Source of the DNA: Elusimicrobiota bacterium
GTDB taxonomy: Bacteria > Elusimicrobiota > Elusimicrobia > UBA1565 > UBA9628
Length of the DNA stretch: 53,606 nucleotides
NCBI GenBank assembly: GCA_016207665.1
Contig: JACQPG010000040.1
Location: 1-53,606 of the forward strand
Direction of reading: 5' to 3'
The stretch's first letter is position 1. Each line of letters starts with the position of its first letter. Both the position numbers and the translations under genes were made by a program. The notes beneath the pieces are model-generated. The model was given only the letters and a program-made list of their open reading frames with translations. It did not search any database and was not told where the DNA came from. This document shows positions 25,040-34,016 of this stretch, in pieces.

Positions 25040-25448
25040 CGCGCTCTTGGCCGCGCTCGCGCTGTCGACCCTCATCTCGACCGGCGCGGATCATAAGGAG
25101 GGTAGGATGGAGTGGCAGGGAGGTTTTTGCCCCGTCTCGCGGCCTTCTCATCGCGTCACGAGCAACCGCAAGGAGTGGCTGGAGCTTTGGAAGCTGCTGG
25201 GGCAGGATGCTCCCGCGGCCGATCTCAAGGGACGAGTCGCCGTGGCCGTGTTCCTGGGGACCAAGCCGACGGGCGGCTTTTCCGTCCATTTCCTGGAGCC
25301 ACGCCAAAAGGACGGTGTCTTGCTCATCCGCTATCGAGTCAAAGCGCCGACGGGTTTCGCCATCCAGGCTCTGACGCAACCCTACGCCGTGCGGCTCTTT
25401 TCCAGGCCCTCCGGTGTCCAAATCAAGGTGGAAGAGGCCTCATCATGA
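25032..25448 (+). CDS. Exported PrcB-domain-like protein
   Basis: 138 aa. Signal peptide MPSALLAALALSTLISTGA. Residues ~70-130 (VFLGTKPTGGFSVHFLE, APTGFAIQALTQPYAV) match the PrcB C-terminal domain pattern, named after a subunit of the Treponema dentilisin (PrtP) complex and thought to have an accessory, possibly inhibitory role for proteases. The ATG at 25032 overlaps tldD by 8 nt. TldD is cytosolic, so the two products act in different compartments despite the coupling. Confidence 0.75.
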   Translation: MPSALLAALALSTLISTGADHKEGRMEWQGGFCPVSRPSHRVTSNRKEWLELWKLLGQDAPAADLKGRVAVAVFLGTKPTGGFSVHFLEPRQKDGVLLIRYRVKAPTGFAIQALTQPYAVRLFSRPSGVQIKVEEASS

Positions 25449-26212
25449 TCTTATCGGCGCTGGCTCTTGCCTCGGGAATGGCCTGGGCCCAATCGACCTC
25501 GACCGTCCAGCAGCTCAGGTCCAATGTGTGGCTTAAGCAGTCCTCCTCGCTGCTTTTCTATGACTCCTCCGGGAACCTGACCAGTGAGATCGGCCTGGGA
25601 ACGTGGGAAGACTCGAGCGGTTCACGCGTAAGGATACACGAGATCCGGGGCGGGGCCTCCGCTAATGGCCAGTTCTCTTGGACGCTCGACCGGATCCAAA
25701 TATGGAACCCGCCGCGGACCAAGCTCTTGGAATCCCGTCGTACCCTGCGATTTTTCGGCACCGCGGGCAAGGAGCTTTGGAGTCGCTCGGAGGCGGACGT
25801 CCCTGAAACTGGCGAGCCCTTGCTCTTCTCGGAAGATGGAAAGACCGTCGTGGTGGCCCTTTCCACGGAAAAGGGCTGGACGCTCTCTGTGAGGAACTAT
25901 TTAGGCTCATCGTTGATGGAAGCGGGACCGTTCCCGAAGCTGCAAGCCATGGCCATCACCCGCAACGGCCGCTTCGCCATGGCCAAGTGGCTGGTGCCCG
26001 ACCAGAGCGCCTCCCACACATTCCTCGACATCAAGACCAAGGCGCGCAAGGACATACCCTCCGGGGAGCTCTATTTGGGCCTGGCCCGCATCGATGACAC
26101 TGGAAGGATATTCTCCGGCCGCAAGATGATATTCGATTTCGGAGCGCCACTCCCGGAAACCCCGCCCACGCCGGCCCCTCCGGCGACCCGGGAGCCGGCG
26201 TCCTCACCGTGA
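25445..26212 (+). CDS. Exported protein of unknown function, beta-rich
   Basis: 255 aa from ATG 25445 (ATGA overlap with the previous stop). Signal peptide MILSALALASGMAWA before QSTST. The mature part is a series of short strands (SSLLFYDSSGNL, RRTLRFFGTAGKELW, KTVVVALSTEKGWTLSVRN) that looks like a small beta-propeller or sandwich. Pro/Ala-rich C-terminus (PETPPTPAPPATREP). No known family recognised. Confidence 0.8.
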   Translation: MILSALALASGMAWAQSTSTVQQLRSNVWLKQSSSLLFYDSSGNLTSEIGLGTWEDSSGSRVRIHEIRGGASANGQFSWTLDRIQIWNPPRTKLLESRRTLRFFGTAGKELWSRSEADVPETGEPLLFSEDGKTVVVALSTEKGWTLSVRNYLGSSLMEAGPFPKLQAMAITRNGRFAMAKWLVPDQSASHTFLDIKTKARKDIPSGELYLGLARIDDTGRIFSGRKMIFDFGAPLPETPPTPAPPATREPASSP

Positions 26213-27783
26213 ACTTCGCCTTGGCGCTTGCCTTGGCCCTGGCCTGGCCCGGGCTGGCCTCCGAGCCGCCTTCCGCCTCTGGGCAGGCCGAAATAGACGC
26301 GGAACTCGAGCGTGAGGCCCAAGAGTACAGCGCTCGCTTGGGCTCGAGCGAAGACGCGGTGTCCCGCCTTGCCGAGCGCATCCTCCAGTCTTCCCTGGTT
26401 GAGCGCATCACCCAGGCCTCGGATCCGGAGACGCGCTTCAGGGAGATCACGGCCTGGATCAGGGCCAACCCGTCCGCGGCCGCGGGTATCGGCCTGGGTT
26501 TGGCGCGCGATGACGCGGCCGGAAACAGGAATTTCGAGACCCAACTCAATATGCCCGAGAAGTCCCACATCTTCATGCTCGACCGCAGCCAGGGGCTTTT
26601 CGGACGAGTGGACAAGGCCGGCGTGGATTCAAAATTGCTCAAGAAGGGCTCCGAGGACATCCACGATGAGGAGCAGCGCGAGATACTTCGCACGATGTTC
26701 GAGGGCCGTGGCAATCAATCCAATCTGATCATCGTGCCCAAGGCCAAGTCCGCAAAACCCCCGGAGGCCGAGGGCGCCTTCGGGGAAGTCTATTATGATC
26801 GTCTCAACCCCAGCCGTCTTGGCGGCTATTCCCCCGAATTGCAGGCCATACAAAGCTCGCTCAACATACGGCGCCCCCCCGGCGCCCCCAAGCTGATAGA
26901 GACCGGCCGACTCGATTACGAGACCCTCAGCTATCCGCGCCACGGGATACGGCATGATATCGAGCAGCTCGCTCGCCAGTTGAGGCTTGAGCGGAATTGG
27001 GCCCTGGCCAGGGAGCTGGGCCGCCGCGATTTGACGCCTTCCCAACTATTGGACCCGAGAGTCGAGTTGGAGCTCAAGAGCGCGGAGGACAAGCTCAAAC
27101 CGTCGCCCGGCCAGATCAAGCGCCAAGCCCTGCTCGAAAAAGCCCGCTCCGCCTTGTCTGATTTCGAGGACACCGCATCGGCCGCCAAGAGCCCCGAGTC
27201 GATCAGCTGGAGCCTTTTGATGTCGCTGGGGCGCAAGCAACGCGAGGCGGCCCGGTGGATCACCCTGGCGTTCCTGGAGGAAGAGCTACAAAGGATCGCT
27301 TCGGAACAGAGCCTGTGGTCGGCTCAGTTCCAACAGGGAATCCGCGCCCTTCCCCTGGACCAGAATAGCCGGGACTCTTACTTCGGGCGCGGGGAGAAGC
27401 TCAACGAGAAGCTGTCCTCGCTCAAGGCGCTCAACGAGGCGGCGGTCAAAGGCCTCGAATCAGAACGCTGGAAGGAGCAGCTATCGAGCGTGTCCCGGGG
27501 CCTCGCCGCGGCCTCCTCGCTGCGCAAGAACCTCTCTCGAGACCTGAGCAATTTCGCCGGCGCCGCCTTCGCCTTGTCCCAGGCTTACGCTCGCAAGCCC
27601 GCCTGGCGCCGCGTCCTGGATTGGATCATTCTCAAGCTGCTTCCCTGGACCGAGTCGGCCAAAAGACTCCGGGCGGAACAAGCCCGGCGAGCCGAGATCC
27701 GGGAAATAGCCATACGGATCGCGCGAGGAGATATGGACGCGGCCGATTCCATGCTCAAGGCTTATCAGGGCCGGATGCGCTGA
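26209..27783 (+). CDS. Exported helical protein of unknown function
   Basis: 524 aa from GTG 26209 (GTGA overlap). Signal peptide MNFALALALALAWPGLAS. The rest is mostly helical and rich in Glu, Arg, Ala and Leu, with coiled-coil-like stretches around 280-430. A hydrophobic segment (VLDWIILKLLPW, ~465-476) is too short and polar to be a sure membrane helix. Last gene of the kinase-tldD operon. No family recognised. Confidence 0.8.
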   Translation: MNFALALALALAWPGLASEPPSASGQAEIDAELEREAQEYSARLGSSEDAVSRLAERILQSSLVERITQASDPETRFREITAWIRANPSAAAGIGLGLARDDAAGNRNFETQLNMPEKSHIFMLDRSQGLFGRVDKAGVDSKLLKKGSEDIHDEEQREILRTMFEGRGNQSNLIIVPKAKSAKPPEAEGAFGEVYYDRLNPSRLGGYSPELQAIQSSLNIRRPPGAPKLIETGRLDYETLSYPRHGIRHDIEQLARQLRLERNWALARELGRRDLTPSQLLDPRVELELKSAEDKLKPSPGQIKRQALLEKARSALSDFEDTASAAKSPESISWSLLMSLGRKQREAARWITLAFLEEELQRIASEQSLWSAQFQQGIRALPLDQNSRDSYFGRGEKLNEKLSSLKALNEAAVKGLESERWKEQLSSVSRGLAAASSLRKNLSRDLSNFAGAAFALSQAYARKPAWRRVLDWIILKLLPWTESAKRLRAEQARRAEIREIAIRIARGDMDAADSMLKAYQGRMR

Positions 27784-27812
27784 CCGGATTCAGTCCGGAC
27801 GGCGCCGGTAAA

Positions 27813-29858
27813 TCAAGGACTCCAGGGACTGGACAGGCGCACGGGCATCTGGCAATAGTTCGAGAAATAGGGGATCAGGGCCTTGATCTGGGGCACGTAT
27901 TGCTCGGCCATCAACTCGCCCGCCCGTATGAGCTCGCGGGCCCGATGGAGCTCGGTCCAACGGAAACCTTTGAGATCCGGGTGCATCAGCACGTGCGCGG
28001 GCGCCATGGTGGCGCGGGCGATCTCATACTCCATGGTATAGATCATCTGGAAGAAAACCTGCACCATATTGGGAGCCTTGAGCGCGTCGGGAAGGGTGAG
28101 CTCCTTGAGGCTCTCCAGCCCCATGGGCAAGGATGGTCCCGCTTTCCTGCGCCGATCATTGCGATCGCCCGCCGGCATGGTGAGATTGACCGCCACCAAG
28201 ATGTCGGCGCCCATCTCGGAGAGCGCCTTGGTGGGAACCGGGGCGACCAAACCTCCGTCCACCAGATATCGTCCGGCGAGCCGGATGGGCGCGAATACCA
28301 GGGGAAGCCCGCAGCTGGCGCGTATGGCCTCGGCCACCCGGCCCTCTTTGAGCACCACCTCCTCCCCGGTCTCGATGTCGGCGGCCACGCAACGAAAAGG
28401 GATCTCCATGTCGGAGAATTCGCGCGTGCCGAAATAGGATCTCAGGAAGCGCAGCAGGGTCTGGCCCGCGAAGAGGCCGGAACGCGGAAGCGTCAGGTCC
28501 CAAAACAGGTTCTCATACACCCATCCCCTGTCGACCCCCACCGCGATCTCCTCCATCTCTTCGGGCTCCAAGCCCAAGGCGTAAAAGCCCGCCATCAGGG
28601 CGCCGATCGAGGTTCCGGAGATGAGATCGATGGGAATGCCTTCCTTCTTGAAGGCCTTCAGTACCCCTACATGGAAATGCCCTAAAGCCGCGCCGGTGCC
28701 GAAGGCCAGTCCTAGCTGAACCTTTCCCAGCCGGCGGGCCAATCTCTCCATGGCCCTGCGAGCCTTGGGATGGATATCCAAGGCCTCGAAAGGAGACCCG
28801 GAAAGCTCGAATCTCTCGGCGATCCCCTCGCTCCAAGGAATGGCCTGGCTCTGGCGGCTGATCGTCAAGCCCTCCTCGGCGTCATGTTCCCCCAGCCACA
28901 GACACTGCACCTTCTTGGGATCGGCGATCGAAAGCAGCTCGGCCTCGAGTTGTCGGAATTGGGGCCGATTGGACCCTGCGCCCGCCAAGAGAGCCGTATC
29001 CGCCTCGGTCAGGACGCTCTTTTCGACGTCGCCCAACTCCCCGCCGAGCCCGACCAGGACCAGATCATGGGTATCCCGCAAGAAGTTGAGGAAAAGATAG
29101 ATCCCGCTATAGAGCCGGCCGGCGAGCGCGGAGGCGGGAAGGTTAAATATCTCGAGACCCGAGGGATGCTGTTGGGCCAGGGTGCGAAGCCGGGCGGGCT
29201 CGCGAAAGTTGATTTCCCGAAGGGCTTGCTCGGTGGCGATCACCGGCTTGACGCCCAAGGCCCGCGCGATGGCTCCGGCATCGGGATTCATGTCCACCAG
29301 GAGCGTGCGCCTCCGGGTCTGCTCCAAAAGCTGCAGGGCCAGATGAAGAGTGAAGAGGATGCGATCGCCCTTGCCCAGGGCGGCGTTGACCGCGATGAGC
29401 TGGGGGCGATCGAGCCTCCGTTCCGGGCCGCGATGGGATTCCCTCAGGCGATTGACGAGCAATCTCGAGAGGTGGAGGAGTATGGTCGGGTTGTCCCTCA
29501 ATATCTCCTCGAAATCGACCCTGGGAAGCTTCAGGAACTCGCAGGTGGTGACCAGCCTGATGGTGGTGGTGCGGGCCTCTCCGGTCAATACCCCGGCCTC
29601 TCCCAGGGTCTCTCCCCTGCCCACCACGGCGGACACGGTCTCCATGCCCTTGGCGGTATTGATGACATTGACTTGCCCTGAAGTCACGATATAGAGCGCG
29701 TCGGGATCGTCGCCCTGAGAGAACAAGGTCGAGCCCTTGGGCAAGGACAAAGGCTGCAGGCAAAGCGCGATGCGCCACAGATCGCCGGCGGAGAGCCCGG
29801 AGAAAAGCGGTATCCGCTTGAGAAACGGCGCCCAGATGGGTATCTCTTCAGGCGTCAT
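27813..29858 (-). CDS. cNMP-binding, MinD-like and patatin (NTE-type) phospholipase fusion
   Basis: 681 aa from ATG 29858. Residues ~15-135 are a cyclic-nucleotide-binding domain with the phosphate cassette GETLGEAG-LTGEARTTTI (Glu and Arg kept). Residues ~150-320 look like a ParA/MinD fold (RTLLVDMNPDAG, HDLVLVGLGGE) but the Walker A is degenerate (NAALGKGDRIL). The C-terminal patatin domain has GTSIG (Ser417) and VDGG (Asp534); its oxyanion loop is GTGAALGHFHVG rather than the usual GGG-RG. The domain order parallels neuropathy target esterase. Probably a lysophospholipase or esterase at the inner membrane, controlled by a nucleotide. Confidence 0.9.
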   Translation of the reverse strand: MTPEEIPIWAPFLKRIPLFSGLSAGDLWRIALCLQPLSLPKGSTLFSQGDDPDALYIVTSGQVNVINTAKGMETVSAVVGRGETLGEAGVLTGEARTTTIRLVTTCEFLKLPRVDFEEILRDNPTILLHLSRLLVNRLRESHRGPERRLDRPQLIAVNAALGKGDRILFTLHLALQLLEQTRRRTLLVDMNPDAGAIARALGVKPVIATEQALREINFREPARLRTLAQQHPSGLEIFNLPASALAGRLYSGIYLFLNFLRDTHDLVLVGLGGELGDVEKSVLTEADTALLAGAGSNRPQFRQLEAELLSIADPKKVQCLWLGEHDAEEGLTISRQSQAIPWSEGIAERFELSGSPFEALDIHPKARRAMERLARRLGKVQLGLAFGTGAALGHFHVGVLKAFKKEGIPIDLISGTSIGALMAGFYALGLEPEEMEEIAVGVDRGWVYENLFWDLTLPRSGLFAGQTLLRFLRSYFGTREFSDMEIPFRCVAADIETGEEVVLKEGRVAEAIRASCGLPLVFAPIRLAGRYLVDGGLVAPVPTKALSEMGADILVAVNLTMPAGDRNDRRRKAGPSLPMGLESLKELTLPDALKAPNMVQVFFQMIYTMEYEIARATMAPAHVLMHPDLKGFRWTELHRARELIRAGELMAEQYVPQIKALIPYFSNYCQMPVRLSSPWSP

Positions 29859-29905
29859 ACCATGCGCCGGGCGGACTATTTTCCCGCTAGGCCGATCGGC
29901 AATTA

Positions 29906-29911
29906 AGTATA
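29906..29911 (-). promoter_or_regulatory. Candidate -10 (TATACT) for the patatin fusion gene
   Basis: TATACT on the minus strand inside the tail region of the nudF-like gene; would give a ~40-nt leader. Weak support because the gene may also be read through from upstream. Confidence 0.25.
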
Positions 29912-29913
29912 AT

Positions 29914-30489
29914 CTACCTGCTTGAACGCCGCCAGAGCGCGCAGGCCAGCAGTCCGATGACGGTCTTTGAGTCCTTGATCTTGCCCGATCTGACCCACTG
30001 GAGCGCCTGTTGAAAGGGCACGGTGACGACCTGGAGGAACTCATCCGGGTCCGGAGAGAAACGCCCCGGGATCAGCCCTTCGGCCACGAAGAGATAGAGC
30101 AGTTCGCTGGCGAAGGCCGGGGTGGGCCAATAGTTGACCAGGGGCCGGATGCGGCGGGCCGAATAACCGGTCTCCTCGCGCAATTCCCTTTTGATGCAGC
30201 GCGTGACCGACTCCCCTGGATCGAGTTTCCCGGCGGGAAGCTCCAAGGTCGTCTCGCCGACCGGGTGGCGGTACTGGCGCACGAGCACGATGTGGCCGGG
30301 ATCGAGGAACGCGACGACCCCGACCGCGCCGGGATGATCGAGGAATTCGCGGGTGGCCAGACGGTCGTTGGGAAGCCTGACCGTATCGACCCTGAAGTCG
30401 ACGGCGGCGCCGGCATAGACGCGCTTGCGCTTGATCAGGGTCTCGGTCAAGCGCGGGTCGCGAGCAAAGACGTTTTTAGGGACCTTCAC
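29914..30489 (-). CDS. nudF: NUDIX hydrolase, ADP-ribose pyrophosphatase-like
   Basis: 191 aa from GTG 30489. The full Nudix box is at residues 87-109: GKLDPGE, then REL and REETGY, fitting GX5EX7REUXEEXGU. The N-terminal strand domain and LVRQYRHP, ETTLELPAGKL are characteristic of ADP-ribose pyrophosphatases (NudF group). Hydrolyses ADP-ribose to AMP and ribose 5-phosphate. Only 20 bp separate its start from that of dnaE; TATAAT lies 8 nt before the GTG. Substrate call is by family resemblance. Confidence 0.85.
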   Translation of the reverse strand: MKVPKNVFARDPRLTETLIKRKRVYAGAAVDFRVDTVRLPNDRLATREFLDHPGAVGVVAFLDPGHIVLVRQYRHPVGETTLELPAGKLDPGESVTRCIKRELREETGYSARRIRPLVNYWPTPAFASELLYLFVAEGLIPGRFSPDPDEFLQVVTVPFQQALQWVRSGKIKDSKTVIGLLACALWRRSSR

Positions 30490-30497
30490 GGTCGGCC

Positions 30498-30503
30498 ATT
30501 ATA
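30498..30503. promoter_or_regulatory. Shared bidirectional -10 region of nudF and dnaE
   Basis: ATTATA on the plus strand is TATAAT on the minus strand, 8 nt from the nudF GTG (30489). Shifted by one base, TTATAG or CATTAT on the plus strand lies 5-7 nt before the dnaE ATG (30510). The gap between the two start codons is just 20 bp. Confidence 0.45.
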
Positions 30504-30509
30504 GCAAGC

Positions 30510-33500
30510 ATGTCCGCTAAACCGGAATTCATACACCTCCACAATCATTCCGAGTATTCGCTCCTCGATGGGGTCATCCGCCTCTCGGACCGCTCGGGAG
30601 GCCCCTCCGAGCTGCTCAAGTCCTTGGCCCATTCCGGGACCAGGGCCCTGGCGCTGACCGATCACGGCACCATGTACGGCATCATAGAGTTTTATACCCA
30701 ATGCCGCCAGGTCGGCCTGAACCCCATCGTCGGCTGCGAGATGTATCTGTCCAAGGGCTCTCGCTCTGATCGAGGGCATTCCCAGAAGGAGAATTGCCAT
30801 CTGACCGTCCTGGCCAAGGACTTCGAGGGTTATCAGAACCTTATGACGCTGGTCAGCCGCGGCTTCCTCGAGGGCTATTATTACGACCCCCGCATCGACA
30901 AAGGTCTTCTGGAGCGCCATGCCAAGGGCTTGATCGTGCTTTCGGGCTGCCTCAAGTCGGAGCTGAGCCAGCTTCTCTTGAGCGGCAACCTGGCGGAGGC
31001 GGAAAAGCTGGCCGTCTGGTATAGGGATGTGCTGGGACCGGACTCCTTTTATCTCGAGATCATGGACCACGGCCTCGATAAACAACGCCAGGTGCTGCAG
31101 GCTCAGTTGGAGCTGCACGTCCGCACCGGCATACCCCTGGTGGCAACCAATGACTGCCACTACTCGCACCAGTCCGACCATGAGTCCCACGACGTGCGGG
31201 TCTGCATATCGACCGGGCGCAAGCTCGCCGATACTGACAGGCTCAGGTTCGAGACCCATGAGTTCTACGTCAAGACGCCCGAACAGATGCATGGGCTCTT
31301 TTCCTTCCATCCCGACGCTGTCAAGAACACGCTCAAAATCGCGGAGATGTGCCATCTCAAGATCCCCATGGATCAGAGCCTTCTCCCCGAATTCGCCGTC
31401 CCGGAGGGATTCACCCAGGACTCTTACCTGGAGAGGCTTTGCCAGCAAGGGCTCAAGGAGCGCTTTCGCGGGGATATCCCCGCGGCCTATCAAGAGAGGC
31501 TGCGCTACGAGCTCTCGGTCATCCAACGCATGGGATTCTCGGGCTATTTCCTGATCGTCTGGGACTTCATCGCCTTCGCCAGGCGCGAGGACATCCCGGT
31601 GGGGCCGGGCCGAGGCTCGGGAGCCGGCGCCCTGGTCGCCTACGCCTTGAGGATCACCAATGCCGACCCCCTCAAGCACAATCTTCTCTTCGAACGATTC
31701 CTTAACCCGGATCGCAAGTCCATGCCCGACTTGGACATCGATTTCGCCGATACCGGCCGGGACCGGGTGATCGAATACGTGCGCAATAAATACGGCTCCG
31801 AAAACGTGGCGCAGATCATCACCTTCGGCTCCATGGCCGCCCGCCTGGCCGTGCGCGACGTCGGACGCGTCATGGGGATTCCGCTATCGGAGGTCGACCG
31901 CATCGCCAAGATGATCCCGGCGGGCCCGGGAGTGACGCTCTACGAGACCCTGCAGAAATCGCCGGAGCTCTCCGCGGCGGCCAAGACCCCGGAGATCAAG
32001 AGGCTCCTCGACCTTTCGCTCAAGCTTGAGGGCCTTAAGAGGCACACGGGGGTTCACGCCGCGGGGACCGTCGTCACCAAGGAGCCGGTGGTCCGCTACT
32101 CGCCGCTGGCCAAGGGCAGCAAGTCCGAGGTGATCACGACCCAGTATGACGGCGACGTGCTGCCGAAGCTGGGCTTGCTCAAGGTGGACTTCCTGGGCCT
32201 GCGCACGCTTTCGATCATCGACGACGCGGTCAAGACCGTCCGCCGGCGCCACAAGCATGACTTCGACATCGAAGCCATTCCCATGGACGACGCCAAGACC
32301 TTCGAGCTGCTGCGCAGCGCCAAGGCGCTGGCCGTGTTTCAGCTCGACAGCCAGGGCATGCGCGACCTGCTTTTCCGGCTCAAGCCCACGGATTTCAACG
32401 ATATCGTCTCTCTTCTGGCCCTTTTCCGGCCCGGCCCCATGCAGTCGGGCATGCTCGACATGTTCGTCGAGAGAAAACACGGCAAGCAGAAGATCGTCTA
32501 TGACCATCCGCTCATGGAACCGATACTCAAGGACACCTACGGCTGCATGGTGTTCCAAGAGCAGGTCATGGAGATATCGAAAAAGCTGGCCGATTTCACG
32601 CCCGGCCAGGCCGACGGCCTGCGCAAGGCTATGGGCAAGAAGATCCCGGAAGAGCTCGAAAAGATGCGCGACACCTTCGTCAAGGGCGCCGGGAACAAGG
32701 GGATATCCGCCAAGCTCGCTAACAAGATCTACGACCAGATGGTGCAGTTCGGCGGCTATGGGTTCAACCGCTCGCATTCGGTGGCCTATGGCCTCGTGGC
32801 CTATCAGACGGCCTATCTCAAGGCCAACTATCCCCTGGAGTTCATGTCCGCCGTCTTGAGCTCCGAGATCGGGCATTCCGCGGTGGGAGCCGAGGACAAG
32901 GAGAACAAGCTGGTCACCTATCTCGAGGAAGCCAAAAGCCTGGGGATCAAGATACTGCCTCCCGACATACAGAACTCCGAGGCCCGGTTTTCGATCGAGG
33001 ATGCGGGCGCCATCCGCTTCGGCCTCGTGGCGGTCAAGAACGTGGGGCAGGGAGCGGTCGACTCGATCCTGGCGGCGCGCAAGAAGGCCCTTTTCAAGGA
33101 TCTCGAGGACTTTTGCGGCCGGGTGGAGCTGCACGCCGTCAATAAGAAGGTCGTGGAGTCGCTGGTCAAGGCCGGCGCCATGGATTCTTTGGATGCCGAA
33201 AAGGAGCTTCGGCTCAAAAGGGCCCGGCTCCTGTCCCGAATCGAGGATGCGGTCAACCGCCATGCGCGGCTCCGGGAGGAACTGGCTCGGGGACAGGGCT
33301 TGTTGTTCTCCCATGAAGAGACCCAGAGCGACGCCATCACCGAGTCCGTGGCCGTCAAACCCCTTTCGGATCATGACCTGCTGGCCTTCGAAAAGGAGGT
33401 GCTGGGTTTTTATTATTCCGGCCATCCTTTGCTGCGGGTCCAGGCCCAGCTCAAGGCGGCCGCCACCCACGCCATAGGAGACTTGTCGACCGACAAGCCC

Positions 33501-34016
33501 GCGACGGTGCGGGTGGCCGGCCTCGTCACCCAGGTCAAGCGTATGGTCACCAAGAGCAAGGGTGAACCTTGGGCGCGCGGCGAGCTGGAGGATCTATCCG
33601 GGACCATCGCCTTGCTGGTCTTTCCCAAGGCCTACGCCTCGGGCCTGGGGCGTCAGTTGACGGCCGGAGCCATAGTTTCGGCCTCCGGCAGGCTCAGTTT
33701 CCGGGGCGAGGGCGGCGACGCGGAGCGCGAGCTCATCGTCGAGGAGATACAGCCCCTGGATCTGGCGGTCAAACGTTTCGCCCGCAGGCTGAGGCTGCGG
33801 CCGCGGCCCGAAAGGATAGATTCCGGCGGCTGGGAGAGGCTCAGGGAGGCTTTGGAGCGCCATCCCGGCCGATGCCCCGTCATCCTGGAACAGGAGACGC
33901 CAGAGGGCCTGGCCTTGCTGGAGCTGGACCACAACGTGCAACTTGACGAAAATTTGTTAGAATCGATTGGGGAAATTTTAGGGGAAAAATCATGGGCGAT
34001 CGAAAGCGGATCCTAG
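30510..34016 (+). CDS. dnaE: DNA polymerase III alpha subunit
   Basis: 1,168 aa, full length for DnaE1. N-terminal PHP domain (FIHLHNHSEYSLLDG, LALTDHGTMYG), palm domain with PGRGSGAGALVAYAL and the catalytic MPDLDIDF (Asp409, Asp411), fingers with GGYGFNRSHSVAYGLVAYQ, then tandem helix-hairpin-helix and a C-terminal OB domain (VRVAGLVTQVKRMVTKSKG). No 3'-5' exonuclease domain as in PolC. Main replicative polymerase. The receiver gene that follows begins inside its last 25 nt, so replication and signalling genes are translationally linked. Confidence 0.97.
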   Translation: MSAKPEFIHLHNHSEYSLLDGVIRLSDRSGGPSELLKSLAHSGTRALALTDHGTMYGIIEFYTQCRQVGLNPIVGCEMYLSKGSRSDRGHSQKENCHLTVLAKDFEGYQNLMTLVSRGFLEGYYYDPRIDKGLLERHAKGLIVLSGCLKSELSQLLLSGNLAEAEKLAVWYRDVLGPDSFYLEIMDHGLDKQRQVLQAQLELHVRTGIPLVATNDCHYSHQSDHESHDVRVCISTGRKLADTDRLRFETHEFYVKTPEQMHGLFSFHPDAVKNTLKIAEMCHLKIPMDQSLLPEFAVPEGFTQDSYLERLCQQGLKERFRGDIPAAYQERLRYELSVIQRMGFSGYFLIVWDFIAFARREDIPVGPGRGSGAGALVAYALRITNADPLKHNLLFERFLNPDRKSMPDLDIDFADTGRDRVIEYVRNKYGSENVAQIITFGSMAARLAVRDVGRVMGIPLSEVDRIAKMIPAGPGVTLYETLQKSPELSAAAKTPEIKRLLDLSLKLEGLKRHTGVHAAGTVVTKEPVVRYSPLAKGSKSEVITTQYDGDVLPKLGLLKVDFLGLRTLSIIDDAVKTVRRRHKHDFDIEAIPMDDAKTFELLRSAKALAVFQLDSQGMRDLLFRLKPTDFNDIVSLLALFRPGPMQSGMLDMFVERKHGKQKIVYDHPLMEPILKDTYGCMVFQEQVMEISKKLADFTPGQADGLRKAMGKKIPEELEKMRDTFVKGAGNKGISAKLANKIYDQMVQFGGYGFNRSHSVAYGLVAYQTAYLKANYPLEFMSAVLSSEIGHSAVGAEDKENKLVTYLEEAKSLGIKILPPDIQNSEARFSIEDAGAIRFGLVAVKNVGQGAVDSILAARKKALFKDLEDFCGRVELHAVNKKVVESLVKAGAMDSLDAEKELRLKRARLLSRIEDAVNRHARLREELARGQGLLFSHEETQSDAITESVAVKPLSDHDLLAFEKEVLGFYYSGHPLLRVQAQLKAAATHAIGDLSTDKPATVRVAGLVTQVKRMVTKSKGEPWARGELEDLSGTIALLVFPKAYASGLGRQLTAGAIVSASGRLSFRGEGGDAERELIVEEIQPLDLAVKRFARRLRLRPRPERIDSGGWERLREALERHPGRCPVILEQETPEGLALLELDHNVQLDENLLESIGEILGEKSWAIESGS
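33958..33963 (+). promoter_or_regulatory. Candidate internal promoter -10 before the receiver gene
   Basis: TAGAAT inside the 3' end of dnaE gives a predicted start near 33971 and a ~20-nt leader with AGGGG before ATG 33992. The local sequence is noticeably AT-rich for a coding region here. Confidence 0.35.

Noticed and set aside
23477-25075. 532-codon open frame antisense to tldD
   Set aside because: The plus strand has all TldD motifs and overlaps its neighbours correctly; the antisense frame is low-complexity, typical of GC-rich mirror frames.
27784-27812. CCGGA-TTCAG-TCCGG hairpin between convergent genes as a terminator
   Set aside because: Only a 5-bp stem and no U-run on either strand.
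31884-33470. 528-codon open frame antisense to dnaE
   Set aside because: dnaE is fully conserved here; the antisense translation shows no domain pattern.
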